From positions 2,666,001-2,730,000 of the forward strand of contig NZ_CP102592.1 in the NCBI RefSeq assembly GCF_025666195.1: a stretch of DNA of 64,000 nucleotides, given 5' to 3'. The notes under the pieces are model-generated. The model saw only the letters and a list, made by a program, of their open reading frames with translations. It made no database searches and was not told the origin of the DNA. Positions 58,401 through 62,157 of this stretch are shown here, in pieces. Positions within the stretch are counted from its first letter, which is position 1, and each line of letters opens with the position of its first letter. The position numbers and the translations under genes are program-made. This stretch comes from Xanthomonas sp. CFBP 8443 (GTDB taxonomy: Bacteria > Pseudomonadota > Gammaproteobacteria > Xanthomonadales > Xanthomonadaceae).

Positions 58401-59919
58401 CATAGCTCAGCCGCCAGTCTCCGCACTCCAGCGCGAGCGCCTGCGGCTGCTGCGCTGCCTGCGCCTCGAACAGCGTGTGGATCGGCACCTCCGGGTACTC
58501 CGCCTGCGTAGCGTTGAACCCATGCAGCACCAATTCGCGTTCCGCTTCGGGCAGCAGCGGCAAGCGCGCAACCAGCTGCGCATCATCGGCGACCAAGCCC
58601 TGCAGCAGGGTCAGCCACGCGCGGCTCAGGCGCTCGACCGTCTGTTGTTCGAACAACGCCTGATCGAACTTGAAGGCGCATCGGATGCCTTCTTCCAACT
58701 CGATCGTCTCCAGCAGCAGGGGAATGGCGTCGTTGGCGCCGCTGCGGCACGCGGGATAGGAGGCCAGCCCGACGCCACCCCACGCGACCGGGCCACCGGC
58801 CTCCATTCCGCCCCACAAGCTGCGCAGGCCGCCGCCGTGCCTGGCGTTCTGGAACACGAACATGGTCTGGTAGAAGGGATGCTGCCCTGCGATCCGCAGG
58901 GGATGCAGGTCTTCGACCAGCAATGCGAAGGGATAGTCCTGGTTCTTCATCCCGCGCAACGCGGTATTGCGCACCGTGCGCAGCGCATCCGCAACGCTCG
59001 CGTCCTGCGGCAACGAGGAGCGCAATACGATCGGATTGACGAAGTCGCCGACCACGCCATCCCACTCGGAACGGCTACGTCCAGGCATCGGCGAGCCAAT
59101 CGAAATGTCGTCCTGGCCGCAATAGCGATGCAACAGGATCGTGTAGGCGGCAAGCAGCGTCGTGTAAAGCGTGCCTGCATGACGCCTCCCCAACGCATGG
59201 AGGCCAAGACTCAACGAAAGTGGGATCGTCAATACGATCTCGCCCAGCTGGCCCGAGGCGGCTGCCAATGGCCGATCCGCCGGAAGCTGCAGGCTCTGTG
59301 CCGCGCCATGCAACGCGTCTTTCCAGTAGGCACGCTGCGCCTGCGCTGCGGGGCCTTGCAACCATTGCGCTTGCCAGCGGACATAGTCCTCGTAGTCTGC
59401 CTCGGCATCCGGCGCCTCCCACTCGACCGCGCCGCTGCCAAGCAGCCCCCCCAGCTCCTCCAGCAAGCGCCAGTAGGACCAGCCATCGACGGCGATATGG
59501 TCGAACGTCAGCAGCAGGATCTGCGTTTCGTCCGCGCGGCGGTATAAACCCGCCCGGACCGGCGGCTGCCGGAAAAGATCGAAGGCCTGCGCGGCATCGT
59601 CCCGCACGCGCTGCAACAAAGCCGCCTCGTCGAGCGACGCGACGTCATCGAGGATCAGCGGCACATCCGCGGAATGCGCGACCGACTGCTCGACTTCCCC
59701 GGCTTGCTCGCGAAAGCGGACCCGCAGCATTGGATGGCGCAGGGCAAGCTGCCGTAAAGCGAGCGCAAGCTGGTCCGGGGCGAGTACTCCGTGGACAGCC
59801 GCAGCGAAGGCGTTGTTGTGGGTACCCTGTGCATCAGGATTGAGCCGATAGAGGAACCAACGGCTACGTTGCGCAGCCGACAGCGGCATCCATGGCCCTG
59901 CCTGCGCATCGTGCTTCAT
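37399..59919 (-). CDS. NRPS1: seven-module nonribosomal peptide synthetase with lipo-initiation starter C domain
   Basis: First synthetase, 7506 aa. Domains: starter C-A-T (Ala, residues ~1-1040), C-A-T (Glx, ~1069-2110), C-A-T (Ala, ~2134-3170), C-A-T (unassigned, ~3190-4230), C-A-T (Pro-like, ~4253-5306), C-A-T (unassigned, ~5325-6377), dual E/C-A-T (Glx, ~6400-7460). The starter C domain begins at the very N-terminus without a docking helix, consistent with a fatty acyl group delivered by the free ACP. Its active site reads DHIAVDG (residues 140-146): the first His of HHxxxDG is Asp, the second (catalytic) His is kept. The ATG overlaps the ACP stop (ATGA) and has AGGA 7 nt upstream. The C-terminal ~35 residues form an acidic tail with LSEEELRAML. 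Confidence 0.97.
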   Translation of the reverse strand: MKHDAQAGPWMPLSAAQRSRWFLYRLNPDAQGTHNNAFAAAVHGVLAPDQLALALRQLALRHPMLRVRFREQAGEVEQSVAHSADVPLILDDVASLDEAALLQRVRDDAAQAFDLFRQPPVRAGLYRRADETQILLLTFDHIAVDGWSYWRLLEELGGLLGSGAVEWEAPDAEADYEDYVRWQAQWLQGPAAQAQRAYWKDALHGAAQSLQLPADRPLAAASGQLGEIVLTIPLSLSLGLHALGRRHAGTLYTTLLAAYTILLHRYCGQDDISIGSPMPGRSRSEWDGVVGDFVNPIVLRSSLPQDASVADALRTVRNTALRGMKNQDYPFALLVEDLHPLRIAGQHPFYQTMFVFQNARHGGGLRSLWGGMEAGGPVAWGGVGLASYPACRSGANDAIPLLLETIELEEGIRCAFKFDQALFEQQTVERLSRAWLTLLQGLVADDAQLVARLPLLPEAERELVLHGFNATQAEYPEVPIHTLFEAQAAQQPQALALECGDWRLSYGELNARANQLAHRLIALGIMPDDRVAICMQRSADMVVGLLGILKAGGAYVPLDPSYPAERLSYMLADSAPVALLTQAALVETVRALDPAGTALAVVALDDDITLDAQPVHDPSIAELTSRHLAYVIYTSGSTGRPKGVMIEHASAANLLAWAQANFSVEQLATTLLSTSINFDLAVFELFVPLSTGRTVRLVADLVSAGPALVGTTLVNTVPSAIAAVLDGNGLPATVTAVNLAGEPLKRTLVERVFAASQAQMVANLYGPSETTTYSTWTAMTRAGGFVGHIGRPIANTRVYALGAYGEPVPIGVAGELHIGGAGVARGYLNRADLTAERFLVDPFVDDANARMYRTGDLGRWLPDGNIEYLGRNDFQVKVRGFRIELGEIEARLSECDGVREAAVLAREDAPGEKRLVAYLVAEEGAEPSAVALRDALSQALPEYMLPSAFVILPALPLTPNGKLDRQALPAPDRDAVASRAYAAPEGEAEQAIATIWQDLLGLERVGRHDHFFDLGGHSLLAVRLVTRVRAALGVELALREVFAQPVLAALAKSVSVAVASLHEAIVPVDRAGSLPLSWAQQRLWFLDRLDHAAGAAYHIPAALRLSGGLDRIALQKSLDRVVARHESLRTTFVSVEGEPQQAVAAADSGFALTVHDLHALDAIAQERAVAELSIAEARAPFDLARGPLIRGRLLVLSAQQHVLLVTQHHIVSDGWSIGILVREISALYTAFLQGEADPLPALPVQYADYAAWQRRWLQGTALQEQLAFWKNQLRDAPALLELPTDRPRPMSMSYRGGSLPVRLPAEAVDAVRSLSQRHGTTLFMTLLASWSALLARLSGQDQVVIGSPVANRQRAEVEPLIGFFVNTLALRVDLRADPSVAELLAQVRTTLLDAYAHQDLPFEQVVEAVQPVRSLSHSPVFQAMLSLNNTPSDGGLRLPGLAVAMVETGTPSAQFDLSLSLNETTDGLVGALVYAQDLFEPATVERLLGHWQTLLIAMAADAVQPVSRLPLLSADERKQVLAGFNATEIDYPRHALIHTLFEAQAAQQPQALALECGDQRLSYGELNARANQLAHRLIGLGVTPDDRVAICMQRSADMVVGLLGILKAGGAYVPLDPAYPAERLAYMLADSAPVALLTQVALVETVRGLRPAGAALAVVALDDDAALDAQPVHDPSVAGLTPRHLAYVIYTSGSTGRPKGVMIEHAPVVNLWTELEHSVFGMLCAEERVALNSSLSFDASVQTLTQLLSGRCVVVIPEAVRIDTGALLQFLSRQRIGAFDCTPAQLRLLLDAGLLEGSVASLKAVLVGGEAIAPSMWRTLSQSASIRIFNAYGPTECTVESTIAVVNGAGEFPHIGRPIANARVYILDARAQPVPVGVAGELHIGGTGVGRGYLNRPDLTAERFLADPFADNANARMYRTGDLGRWLPDGSIEYLGRNDFQVKVRGFRIELGEIESALTACAGVGEAVVLAREDVPGEKRLVAYLVAEEGAEPSAVALRDALSQALPEYMLPSAFVILPALPLTPSGKLDRQALPVPDRAAVASRSYAAPEGEAEQAIAAIWRELLGLKQVGRNDHFFELGGHSLLAVRLVTRVRAALGVELALREVFAQPVLSSLACAIAAAATTAQGAIVPVDRAGILPLSWAQQRLWFLDQLDHAAGAAYHMPAALRLSGTLDRAVLQASLDRVVARHESLRTTFANVDGEPQQMIAPAGSGFALAARDLRELDAVAQEAAIAELSSAEARTPFDLARGPLIRGQLLQLSEHEHVLLVTQHHIVSDGWSIGVLVREVSALYAAFRQGASDPLPPLPVQYADYAAWQRRWLQGAALQEQLAFWKSQLGDAPALLALPADRARPAVQSYRGEHIAVCLPQALSEKLYGLSQRHGTTLFMTLLASWSVLLSRLSGQDQVVIGSPVANRQRAEIEPLIGFFVNTLALRVDLSADPSVAELLARIRAMTLGAYANQDLPFEQIVEALQPERSLSHSPIFQTLLTLNNTGSDALSLPGLLLSTMAAAQQTAQFDLALSLAETTDGLVGSLVYAVDLFDHGTVERMLGYWTTLLEAMVENDAQTVARLPLLSGEERAQVLYAFNATQAAYPQDGLIHGAFEAQAQARPDAVAIEFGGEFLNYGELNRRANHVAYRLIALGVEPDDRVAICAERSIEMVIGLLGILKAGGAYVPLDPVYPSERLAYMLSDSAPKAVLTQSALNDRLPLLASMQCPAIALDDCDTLATQASHDPSVSGLTSRHLAYVIYTSGSTGLPKGVMIEHANAANLLAWAQASFTQAQLSTTLLSTSINFDLAVFELFVPLSVGATVRLVRDLVSATPALAGTTLVNTVPSAIAAVLESSQLPATVRTVNLAGEPLKRALVDKIFASSQAQSVANLYGPSETTTYSTWVEMARADGFAPHIGRPIANTQIYILDGEGEAVPIGVAGEIHIGGAGVARGYLNRPDLTVERFLADPFAPGAGARMYKTGDLGRWRPDGTIEYLGRNDFQVKIRGFRIELGEVEARLAVCANVREAVVVAREDLAGDKRLVAYVVAQDGASAPSIAALREQLAQDLPEYMIPGAFVQLQALPLTPNGKLDRKALPAPDLDAVASRAYEAPVGATEQAIAEVWQELLGLERVGRHDHFFELGGHSLLAVRLVTRLRGALGVDVALRDVFAQPTLSGLARIASSAEASTHGAIEPVDRSAPLPLSWAQQRLWFLDQLDHAAAAAYHIPAALRLSGELHRAALCASLDRIVARHESLRTIFASADGAPHQVIVSEGIGFALLEHDLRAMEASAQAATLAELSAEEARAPFDLAAGPLIRGRLLQLADDDHVLLVTQHHIVSDGWSIALLIRELGALYAAFSQGEADPLAPLPIQYADYAAWQRQWLQGDVLQRQIAFWREHLAGAPALLELPSDRPRPATQSYRGDAVEVRLGQELTGALHALSQRHGVTLFMTLLAGWSALLSRLSGQDEVVIGSPIANRQRAEVEPMVGFFVNTLALRVKLDADPSVAELLAQIKATTLGAYAHQDLPFEQVVEALQPARSLSHSPLFQALLALNNTSADALRLPGLMLSTIDVAQRTTQFDLTLSLVETADGLVGSFAYAVDLFDQATVQRMFGHWTTLLEAMVADDAQSLSRLSLLSLDERQRILTGFNATRVEHPHDKTIHALFEAQAARHPDAVAVECGDGRLSYGELNHRANRLAHHLAALGVRCDERIALCMERGIEMVVGVLGILKAGAAYVPLDSDYPPERLAFMLSDSAPVALLTDTVHAERLSVLNPPRMVVLDGADDRSAIAKHPQHDPQVKELAPHHLAYVIYTSGSTGRPKGVMVEHRQLVASTLARTHAYSKYERFLLLSSIAFDSSVAGIFGTLASAGTLLIPEEVSARDLDAIAALVERLQATTLLCVPSLARLILEHLSRHTERSLREIIVAGETCPPALRDMAASFVPTLTLYNEYGPTEATVWATLYRASAGDGGPVPIGRPVANTRIYVLDRHGALLPVGVAGELHIGGAGVARGYLGRPDLTAERFLADPFSNDADARMYRTGDMGCWLADGNLQYLGRNDFQVKIRGFRVELGEIEAKLSACAGVREAAVIVREDVADDRRLVAYVVAQPGMAPSAAELRMQLSQDLPEYMIPSAFVGLDALPLTPNGKLDRKVLPAPDQSAIASRDYQAPVGDSEQMLAGLWQELLGLKQIGRADHFFELGGHSLLAVRLVARLRAMLGIDVPLRDVFARPILSELAQLVSGATVSSQAAIVPVQRDMALPLSWAQQRLWFLDQLDDGAGAAYHIPTALRLSGVLDQAALQASLDRVVARHESLRTTFVSVDGEPRQTIAPADSGFALTRHDLRELEIVAQAIAVAELSESEARAPFDLACGPLIRGRLLQLAEREHLLLVTQHHIVSDGWSIGVLVREVSALYAAFSQGHADPLPALQLQYADYAAWQRQWLQGDALQTQIGFWRDHLRGVPTLLELPTDRPRPALQRYIGDRAQVRVPEALTAALRTLSARHGATLFMTLLAGWSTLLSRLSGQHDVVIGTPVANRQRAEIEPLIGFFVNTLALRVDLSSAPSVAELLAQIKSTTLGAYAHQDLPFEQVVEILQPERSLSHSPVFQVLLALNNVPAGEAATLPDLALSVVDAAQQTAQFDLALSLTETAEGLVGGLTYAVDLFDRGTVERMLDCWKTLLEAMVAGENQSVARLPLLSASARAQVLTAFNATQSAYPSHETIHAQFEAQAARNPDVIAVEFDGEQLSYGELNRRANRLAHRLMLLGVEPDARVAICVERSLEMVVGVLGTLKAGAAYVPLDPAYPNERLAYVLEDCAPVAVLTQTALRERLLSLHLASSAATWLTLDAAAVLAGQPDHDPCPQGLASDHLAYVIYTSGSTGQPKGVAMPHRALRNLLEWQGVQESEAVEHERVLQFSALGFDVAFQEMFYTLGSGGCLILVNEAVRQDPFELIGFIQAHAVQRIFLPFVALQGLAAAAEHAQAALPSLRNVVTAGEQLFANPVVKAFFATNPACRLHNQYGPTETHVVTALTLSGAPEQWPALPPIGRPIANTQIYILDGEGEAVPIGVAGEIHIGGAGVARGYLNRPDLTVERFLADPFAPGAGARMYKTGDLGRWRPDGTIEYLGRNDFQVKIRGFRIELGEVEARLAVCANVREAVVVAREDLAGDKRLVAYVVAQDGASAPSIAALREQLAQDLPEYMIPGAFVQLQALPLTPNGKLDRKALPAPDLDAVASRAYEAPVGATEQAIAEVWQELLGLERVGRHDHFFELGGHSLLAVRLVTRLRGALGVDVALRDVFAQPTLSGLARIASSAEASTHGAIEPVDRSAPLPLSWAQQRLWFLDQLDHAAAEAYHIPAALRLTGELHRTALRTSLDRIVVRHESLRTIFASADGAPHQVIVSEGIGFALLEHDLRAMEASAQAAALAELSAEEARAPFDLAAGPLIRGRLLQLADDDHVLLVTQHHIVSDGWSIALLIRELGALYAAFSQGEADPLAPLPIQYADYAAWQRQWLQGDVLQRQIAFWREHLAGAPALLELPSDRSRPATQSYRGDAVEVRLGQELTGALHALSQRHGVTLFMTLLAGWSALLSRLSGQDEVVIGSPIANRQRAEVEPMVGFFVNTLALRVKLDADPSVAELLAQIKATTLGAYAHQDLPFEQVVEALQPARSLSHSPLFQASLDLQNTPQGELRMSGLMLAMQETPSPTSQFDLTLSLTELDGALCGVLKYATDLFDRARIERLAGHFEFLLRALVSDPAQRVSALPLLSDAERHQLLVAFNATDADYPRDACIHALFEAQVRERPDAVAVAFEGDRLCYGELNRRANRLAHRLIALGVAPGNRVAICAERNPAMVIGVLGILKAGGAYVPLDPAYPADRLAFMLDDSAPVALLAQSNLSGLAAASNANGAALPLILLDREEMRAEHPAHDPVVPGLTSRHLAYVIYTSGTTGQPKGVMVEHRSLVNYVVDAMRLFGIVPGDMVLQQNSLNFDISVEEMLPALCGGAALAPTSRIFGSDDEAALPLTFVHITAAHWHTLVTQWQRDPGRAQRQLQGLRLINVTGDALSTQKLQVWDALRPPALKLINTYGPTETTVSCTAAYVRYDEFNQAMASATIGRPLANTRIYILDAHLQPVPLGVAGEIHIGGDGVTRGYLNRPQLTAERFLHDPFNADPTARMYKSGDRARYREDGNIEYLGRNDFQVKIRGFRVEPGEIEARLAACAGVREAVVIARVGTAGDRRLLAYIVPHDGAAVSVAALREELLLDLPDYMVPSAFVRLDALPLTPNGKLDRKALPEPDQAALVSREYEAPVGDAESAVAEVWQALLGVERVGRHDHFFELGGHSLLVIGLIEQLRRRGFGTDVRTVFMAPTLSGLTARLSAAVPSRRTDVPPNPITQATVRITPELLPLVRLTQDEIDAFVVAVPGGVGNIQDAYPLAPLQQGILFHHLLERETGGDTYLLCTVAEFDERAQLDAFLAALQRVINRHDILRSAVHWEGLSKPVQVVQRHASLPVHELSLSADTPALAQLLAHTDPGRIRVDLRRAPLLAAHVVRDPATGHWLLALLNHHMVCDHIAQDLILAEIQTLLEGHEDALPPPMPYRDFIARTLAVPEAEHEAYFRERLGDVDEPTAPFGVLNVQADSGGKVEEGRLRLDDALAKRIRDSARREGVTSSVLFHVAWAQVLAQCSGRDDVVFGTVLSGRLQETESTEHVVGMFINTLPIRIRLAEASVADTVRETYRQLGALLSHEQSPLALAQRCSGIQVPLPLFTALFNYRHNLDDAGTVAPAWDGMRVISDEVRTNYPLTMSVDDFGQAFALVVQCGAGIDPERMVGYLAAAIEGLVDALEASPTLPVRSVTALPAFERQRMLFAFNATDTAYPHLATIHGLFEAQAAQQPDADALEYAGDRLSYAALNRRANAVAHRLIAMGVTPGDRVAICAERSLAMVVGVLGVLKAGAAYVPLDPAYPADRLAYMLADSAPMAVLTQAVLRARLPMLDGLDVPAIVLDAEVEETASDLANPVVANLTSRDVAYVIYTSGSTGQPKGVMVEHRSAVNFWQAMTRTTHRSCGPNVRVALNAAFSFDMSLKGLLQLLSGHCLVLIPQAIRASGPALLAFLEEQRIDAFDSTPSQLEGLLSAGLLEPGGHRPRNVLLGGEAIGAGMWERLKASPVVRFHNMYGPTEATVDATIEDIGASVAGPVIGKPLANARIYLLDARGEPVPLGVAGEIHIGGVGVARGYLHRPDLTAERFVKDRFSDDPQARMYRTGDLGRWRADGTLEYLGRNDFQVKIRGFRIELGEIEAKLRGCAGVREAVVIAREDVEGDKRLIAYVVAQEHTELSIASLREELLQDLPEYMIPSACVLLPALPLTPNGKLDRKALPAPDQAAVASRAYEAPAGEIEQGMAAIWQELLNLQHVGRNDHFFELGGHSLLVMQLVIRIREQFHVDVPLRVLFEQPMLSELAGSIGELQREVFLGEDLEHMQNELDSLSEEELRAMLERESINE
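37540..40720 (-). other. Module 7: dual E/C-A-T, Glu/Gln
   Basis: Dual E/C domain opening DAYPLAPLQQGILFHHLL, then ERETGGD; active site HHMVCDH. It should epimerize residue 6. A-domain code DMKDLGMVDK. The carrier FFELGGHSLLVMQL lies before the C-terminal docking tail. Confidence 0.84.
37553..39329 (-). repeat. Glx A-T cassette, copy 3 (module 7)
   Basis: Partner of copy 1 over A and T, lying in the neighbouring gene. Copies 2 and 3 share variants against copy 1 (for example codon choices near 35150 and 38520), suggesting they exchanged sequence most recently. Confidence 0.9.
40790..43945 (-). other. Module 6: C-A-T, unassigned substrate (code DIEHNTTVSK)
   Basis: C domain near-identical to that of module 4. 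The A domain has SGTTG, FDISVEEMLP and NVTGDALS; residues read DIEHNTTVSK. It is a sister of module 11. The carrier GGHSLLVIGLIEQLRRRGF precedes a dual E/C domain, so residue 6 should be D. The substrate is unknown to me; a basic side chain is one possibility because of Glu239. Confidence 0.8.
42883..44790 (-). repeat. A-subdomain/T/C cassette, copy 1 (modules 5/6)
   Basis: 1908 bp near-identical to 49288-51195 at a constant offset of 6405 bp. It runs from the C-terminal part of the module 5 A domain through the carrier into most of the module 6 C domain. The upper border falls exactly after the A-domain core, at IGRPIANTQ. Confidence 0.9.
44000..47160 (-). other. Module 5: C-A-T, proline-like
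   Basis: C domain with HHIVSDG. The A domain has LQFSALGFDVAFQEMF and residues DVQFVAQVVK, close to Pro codes (DVQFIAHVxK). The start DVQF and the FxVxFQE region support Pro; Gln322 is less usual. The C-terminal A subdomain and carrier are near-identical to module 3. Confidence 0.78.
47230..50350 (-). other. Module 4: C-A-T, unassigned substrate (code DSACIAEVWK)
   Basis: C domain with HHIVSDG followed by WSIALLIRELGAL. A-domain core FDSSVAGIFG, CVPSLARL and VAGETCPP; residues read DSACIAEVWK. The Ala301-Glu322-Val330 pattern also occurs in Tyr and His codes, but I cannot assign a substrate. Carrier FFELGGHSLLAVRL; the next C domain is normal, so the residue should stay L. Confidence 0.8.
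49288..51195 (-). repeat. A-subdomain/T/C cassette, copy 2 (modules 3/4)
   Basis: Partner of 42883-44790. The flanking A cores (Ala in module 3, Pro-like in module 5) are unrelated in detail, so the repeat is a shared backbone around different substrate cores. Confidence 0.9.
50410..53520 (-). other. Module 3: C-A-T, alanine
   Basis: C domain with HHIVSDG; A-domain code DLFNNALTYK, the same as module 1. From IGRPIANTQIYILDG onward the A domain, the carrier and the following C domain are near-identical to those of module 5/6, although the substrate cores differ. Confidence 0.85.
53590..56715 (-). other. Module 2: C-A-T, Glu/Gln-like
   Basis: C domain with HHIVSDG. A-domain residues read DAQDLGAVEK, close to DAQDLGVVDK (Gln) and DAKDLGVVDK (Glu). 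A10 is LTPSGKLDR instead of LTPNGKLDR. The A domain differs from the three copy-related Glx domains of modules 7, 8 and 10, so it was acquired or diverged separately. Confidence 0.82.
56790..59900 (-). other. Module 1: starter C-A-T, alanine (N-acylated)
   Basis: The starter condensation domain (SAAQRSRWF; DHIAVDG) differs from all others in the window and sits downstream of a fatty acyl-AMP ligase and ACP, so it should N-acylate residue 1. A-domain residues read DLFNNALTYK, which I recall as an Ala code. The carrier reads FFDLGGHSL (Asp for the usual Glu), phosphopantetheine Ser1018. Confidence 0.86.
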
Positions 59920-60200
59920 GCATCGATCCTGCGATCATGGTTCGGCCGGGCCGGCATGGCATCGAGCACGCCAAAATGCGAGTCAAGGAACTGCGCCAGT
60001 TCGCGAATGCTGGGATGGTCGAACAGCCATTCAAGGTCGACCTCCAAGCCTAGCGACTCTTCGAGCTTGCGGGTCAGGCGCAAACCGATCAGCGAATCGA
60101 CCCCTTGCTCGGCGAAGGTCCGTGTCGCCGAGATCTGCGCCACATCGACCTCCATCAATTCCGACAACGCATCCTTCAGCCACAGCTCGCGCGCACTCAT
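59916..60200 (-). CDS. Free-standing acyl carrier protein for lipo-initiation
   Basis: Acyl carrier protein of 94 aa. The GVDSLIGLRL motif gives Ser36 as the phosphopantetheine site, and the helix after it (TRKLEESLGLEVDLEWLFDHPS) is typical of ACPs. It should accept the fatty acyl chain from the adjacent acyl-AMP ligase and present it to the starter C domain of NRPS1. The frame also opens with TTG at 60203; the ATG at 60200 is preferred, with GAGGAG 9 nt upstream. Its stop overlaps the NRPS1 start (ATGA). It lies about 117 bp after the ligase gene. Confidence 0.95.
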   Translation of the reverse strand: MSARELWLKDALSELMEVDVAQISATRTFAEQGVDSLIGLRLTRKLEESLGLEVDLEWLFDHPSIRELAQFLDSHFGVLDAMPARPNHDRRIDA

Positions 60201-60284
60201 CAATCACCGCTCCTCAACCTTGAGAAAAACGCCAAAGCCACCCACGACGTGACAAACAGCAAATCCTTTGAGATGCACTCGCAT

Positions 60285-60302
60285 GACCGCGTACACGCGG
60301 TC
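60285..60302. other. Perfect hairpin between ligase and ACP genes
   Basis: gaccgcgtacacgcggtc is a perfect inverted repeat (8-bp arms around 2 nt, or 7-bp arms with a 4-nt loop), 16 nt after the stop of the ligase gene. No U tract follows on the transcribed strand, so it is not a standard terminator. It might be an attenuating or RNA-processing hairpin that sets the ratio of ligase to downstream genes, or chance. Confidence 0.45.
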
Positions 60303-60317
60303 GATCAGCTGCCGATA

Positions 60318-61973
60318 TCAATGCGCCGCGACGCGCTCCAACTCACCAGACAGGTAGTCCATCCGGCATTGCATCCGTCGCACCTTGCCGCTCGAGGTCC
60401 GCGGCAACGCACCAGGCTTGAGCAGCACGATATCCGCTACCGGCAACCCGTATTCGGCATTGACTGATGCGCGCATCGAACCGACCACAGCGGGCAAGTC
60501 GGGACGGCGCCGCAGCCATTCACGCTTGAGTTCGAACACCACCACCAGCCGTTCCCCCTCCACGTCGCTTATGCCGAAGGCGGCACCGCCGGCTTGGCGC
60601 AAGGCTTCGTGGCTTTGCTCGCACCTGTCTTCGATGTCCTGAGGTGCGTACTTCCTGCCGTTGACGATGATCAGATCCTTGAGGCGTCCGGTCACGTACA
60701 ACTGGCCATCGAGCATGAAGCCGAGATCACCGGTACGCAGGTGACCGGGGCCGGCACCGTCTATCCGCGCGTGGAAAACACGCTGGCTCAACTCCGGCCG
60801 CATCCAATAACCGTGCGCGACGCTGCCACCCCTGACCCATATCTCCCCCTCCTGCCCTTCCGCCATCCTTGACGAGGTCTCGGGATCGACGATCTCGATG
60901 CGCGCATCGCCACGCGGCGACCCGCAGCCCACCACCTCTGCGCCGCCATGCCGACGTAGCGTCGGCGCAGCGCCGACCTGCACGCCGGTGATCAGCAACG
61001 TCGATTCCGCCATGCCATAGCAGGGATAGAACGCCTCTGCGCGGAAGCCATGTGCCGCAAATCGCTGCGTGAATCGGTCAATGACGCCGGCGCGGATGGG
61101 CTCGGCTCCGCAGAACGCCACACCCCATGAAGACAGATCGACCCCAGCGATGGCTTCGTCCCTAACCGTGCGTGCGGCCAGATCGTACATGAAGTTCGGA
61201 CCACCACTGACAGTGATGCGAAACTCGGAGATGACGTGCAACCAGCGCTCCGGATACTGCACGAACTCGGCAGGCGACAGGAAGCTCGCCGAACATCCGG
61301 AATACATGAACTGCAGGACGCCGCCAACCAGCCCCATGTCGTGAAACAATGGTAGTGCAGTAAATAAACGTGATTCGCCTGTGATTTCCATCCCATCTTG
61401 AATCGCAGCACAATTGTCTACGAGATTTCCATGGGTGACGACGACGCCTTTCGGATCCCCGGTGGAGCCAGAGGTATATTGAAGAAAAGCAGGTGTCGAT
61501 ACTTCCACGCGCGCGGGCTCCCATTGTGCGGCGCACACTGGGTCCGCGAACGTTTCCACAGGTTCGCGCATATCGATTCTGAGCAGCGCCTCATCCCCCA
61601 CCGCCAACTCCGCCTGTAGAAACTCGTCGGAATCGAAGATGATCGCATGCGCGCCGGCATCATGGACGATGATTTGTAGACGATTTTGCGAATTCTGCCG
61701 GCGTGGCGGAGAGGCGGGAACGGCGACGACGCCCGCAAGCAGGCACGCATAGAAGGCGACAACAAAGTTCTGTTGCGATTTGCATACGAGCACAGCACGC
61801 TGCTGCGCAAGGCCCTGCGCCTGAAACTTGCGGGCCCAGCCCGACGCGCGCTCCCATAGCGCACCAAACGTCATGAGCTCATGCGCAAGCGCAGGCCCCT
61901 TGAAAAAGCGGCAGGCGACGTCGTCCGATTTCAACTGCGCACGCTGGAGCACGATCTCGGGAAAACTCTGCAC
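60318..61973 (-). CDS. Fatty acyl-AMP ligase (FAAL), lipopeptide initiation
   Basis: ANL-family enzyme of 551 aa that should adenylate a fatty acid and transfer it to the adjacent ACP. Visible motifs: YTSGSTGDPKG (residues 166-176), the FAAL-typical LPLFHDMGLVGG, YGMAESTL, and RTGDLGF...GRLKDLIIVNGRKYAPQDIE near the C-terminus, with the catalytic-loop PRTSSGKVRR at the end. Length fits FAAL. The frame opens at GTG 61979, but AAGGAG (61988-61983) is only 3 nt from it and 9 nt from the in-frame GTG at 61973, so I place the start there. It is the first gene of the minus-strand operon. Chain length cannot be predicted from sequence. Confidence 0.95.
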   Translation of the reverse strand: MQSFPEIVLQRAQLKSDDVACRFFKGPALAHELMTFGALWERASGWARKFQAQGLAQQRAVLVCKSQQNFVVAFYACLLAGVVAVPASPPRRQNSQNRLQIIVHDAGAHAIIFDSDEFLQAELAVGDEALLRIDMREPVETFADPVCAAQWEPARVEVSTPAFLQYTSGSTGDPKGVVVTHGNLVDNCAAIQDGMEITGESRLFTALPLFHDMGLVGGVLQFMYSGCSASFLSPAEFVQYPERWLHVISEFRITVSGGPNFMYDLAARTVRDEAIAGVDLSSWGVAFCGAEPIRAGVIDRFTQRFAAHGFRAEAFYPCYGMAESTLLITGVQVGAAPTLRRHGGAEVVGCGSPRGDARIEIVDPETSSRMAEGQEGEIWVRGGSVAHGYWMRPELSQRVFHARIDGAGPGHLRTGDLGFMLDGQLYVTGRLKDLIIVNGRKYAPQDIEDRCEQSHEALRQAGGAAFGISDVEGERLVVVFELKREWLRRRPDLPAVVGSMRASVNAEYGLPVADIVLLKPGALPRTSSGKVRRMQCRMDYLSGELERVAAH

Positions 61974-62157
61974 GACCACCCTCTCCTTGAGTACGCTTCA
62001 TTTTCCTGACGCATCTTGAGCTAGGGCATTGGACAAACAGCGGCAGCAGTAGCTGCAACGCTAGGTTCCAAACTGGCTGAAGAGGCCTTCCCCCGGGGCG
62101 GCCCGCAGAATATCGAGGGGCCAGCCCATCACTCCGATTTACTTTTCCACCGATATC

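Noticed and set aside
388..59919. Separate epimerase or N-methyltransferase domains
   Set aside because: Every stretch between carrier and next condensation domain is of short linker length, and no E-domain or methyltransferase motifs were seen.
60285..60302. Rho-independent terminator after the ligase gene
   Set aside because: The stem is perfect but there is no run of U after it on the transcribed strand, and the downstream genes need read-through.
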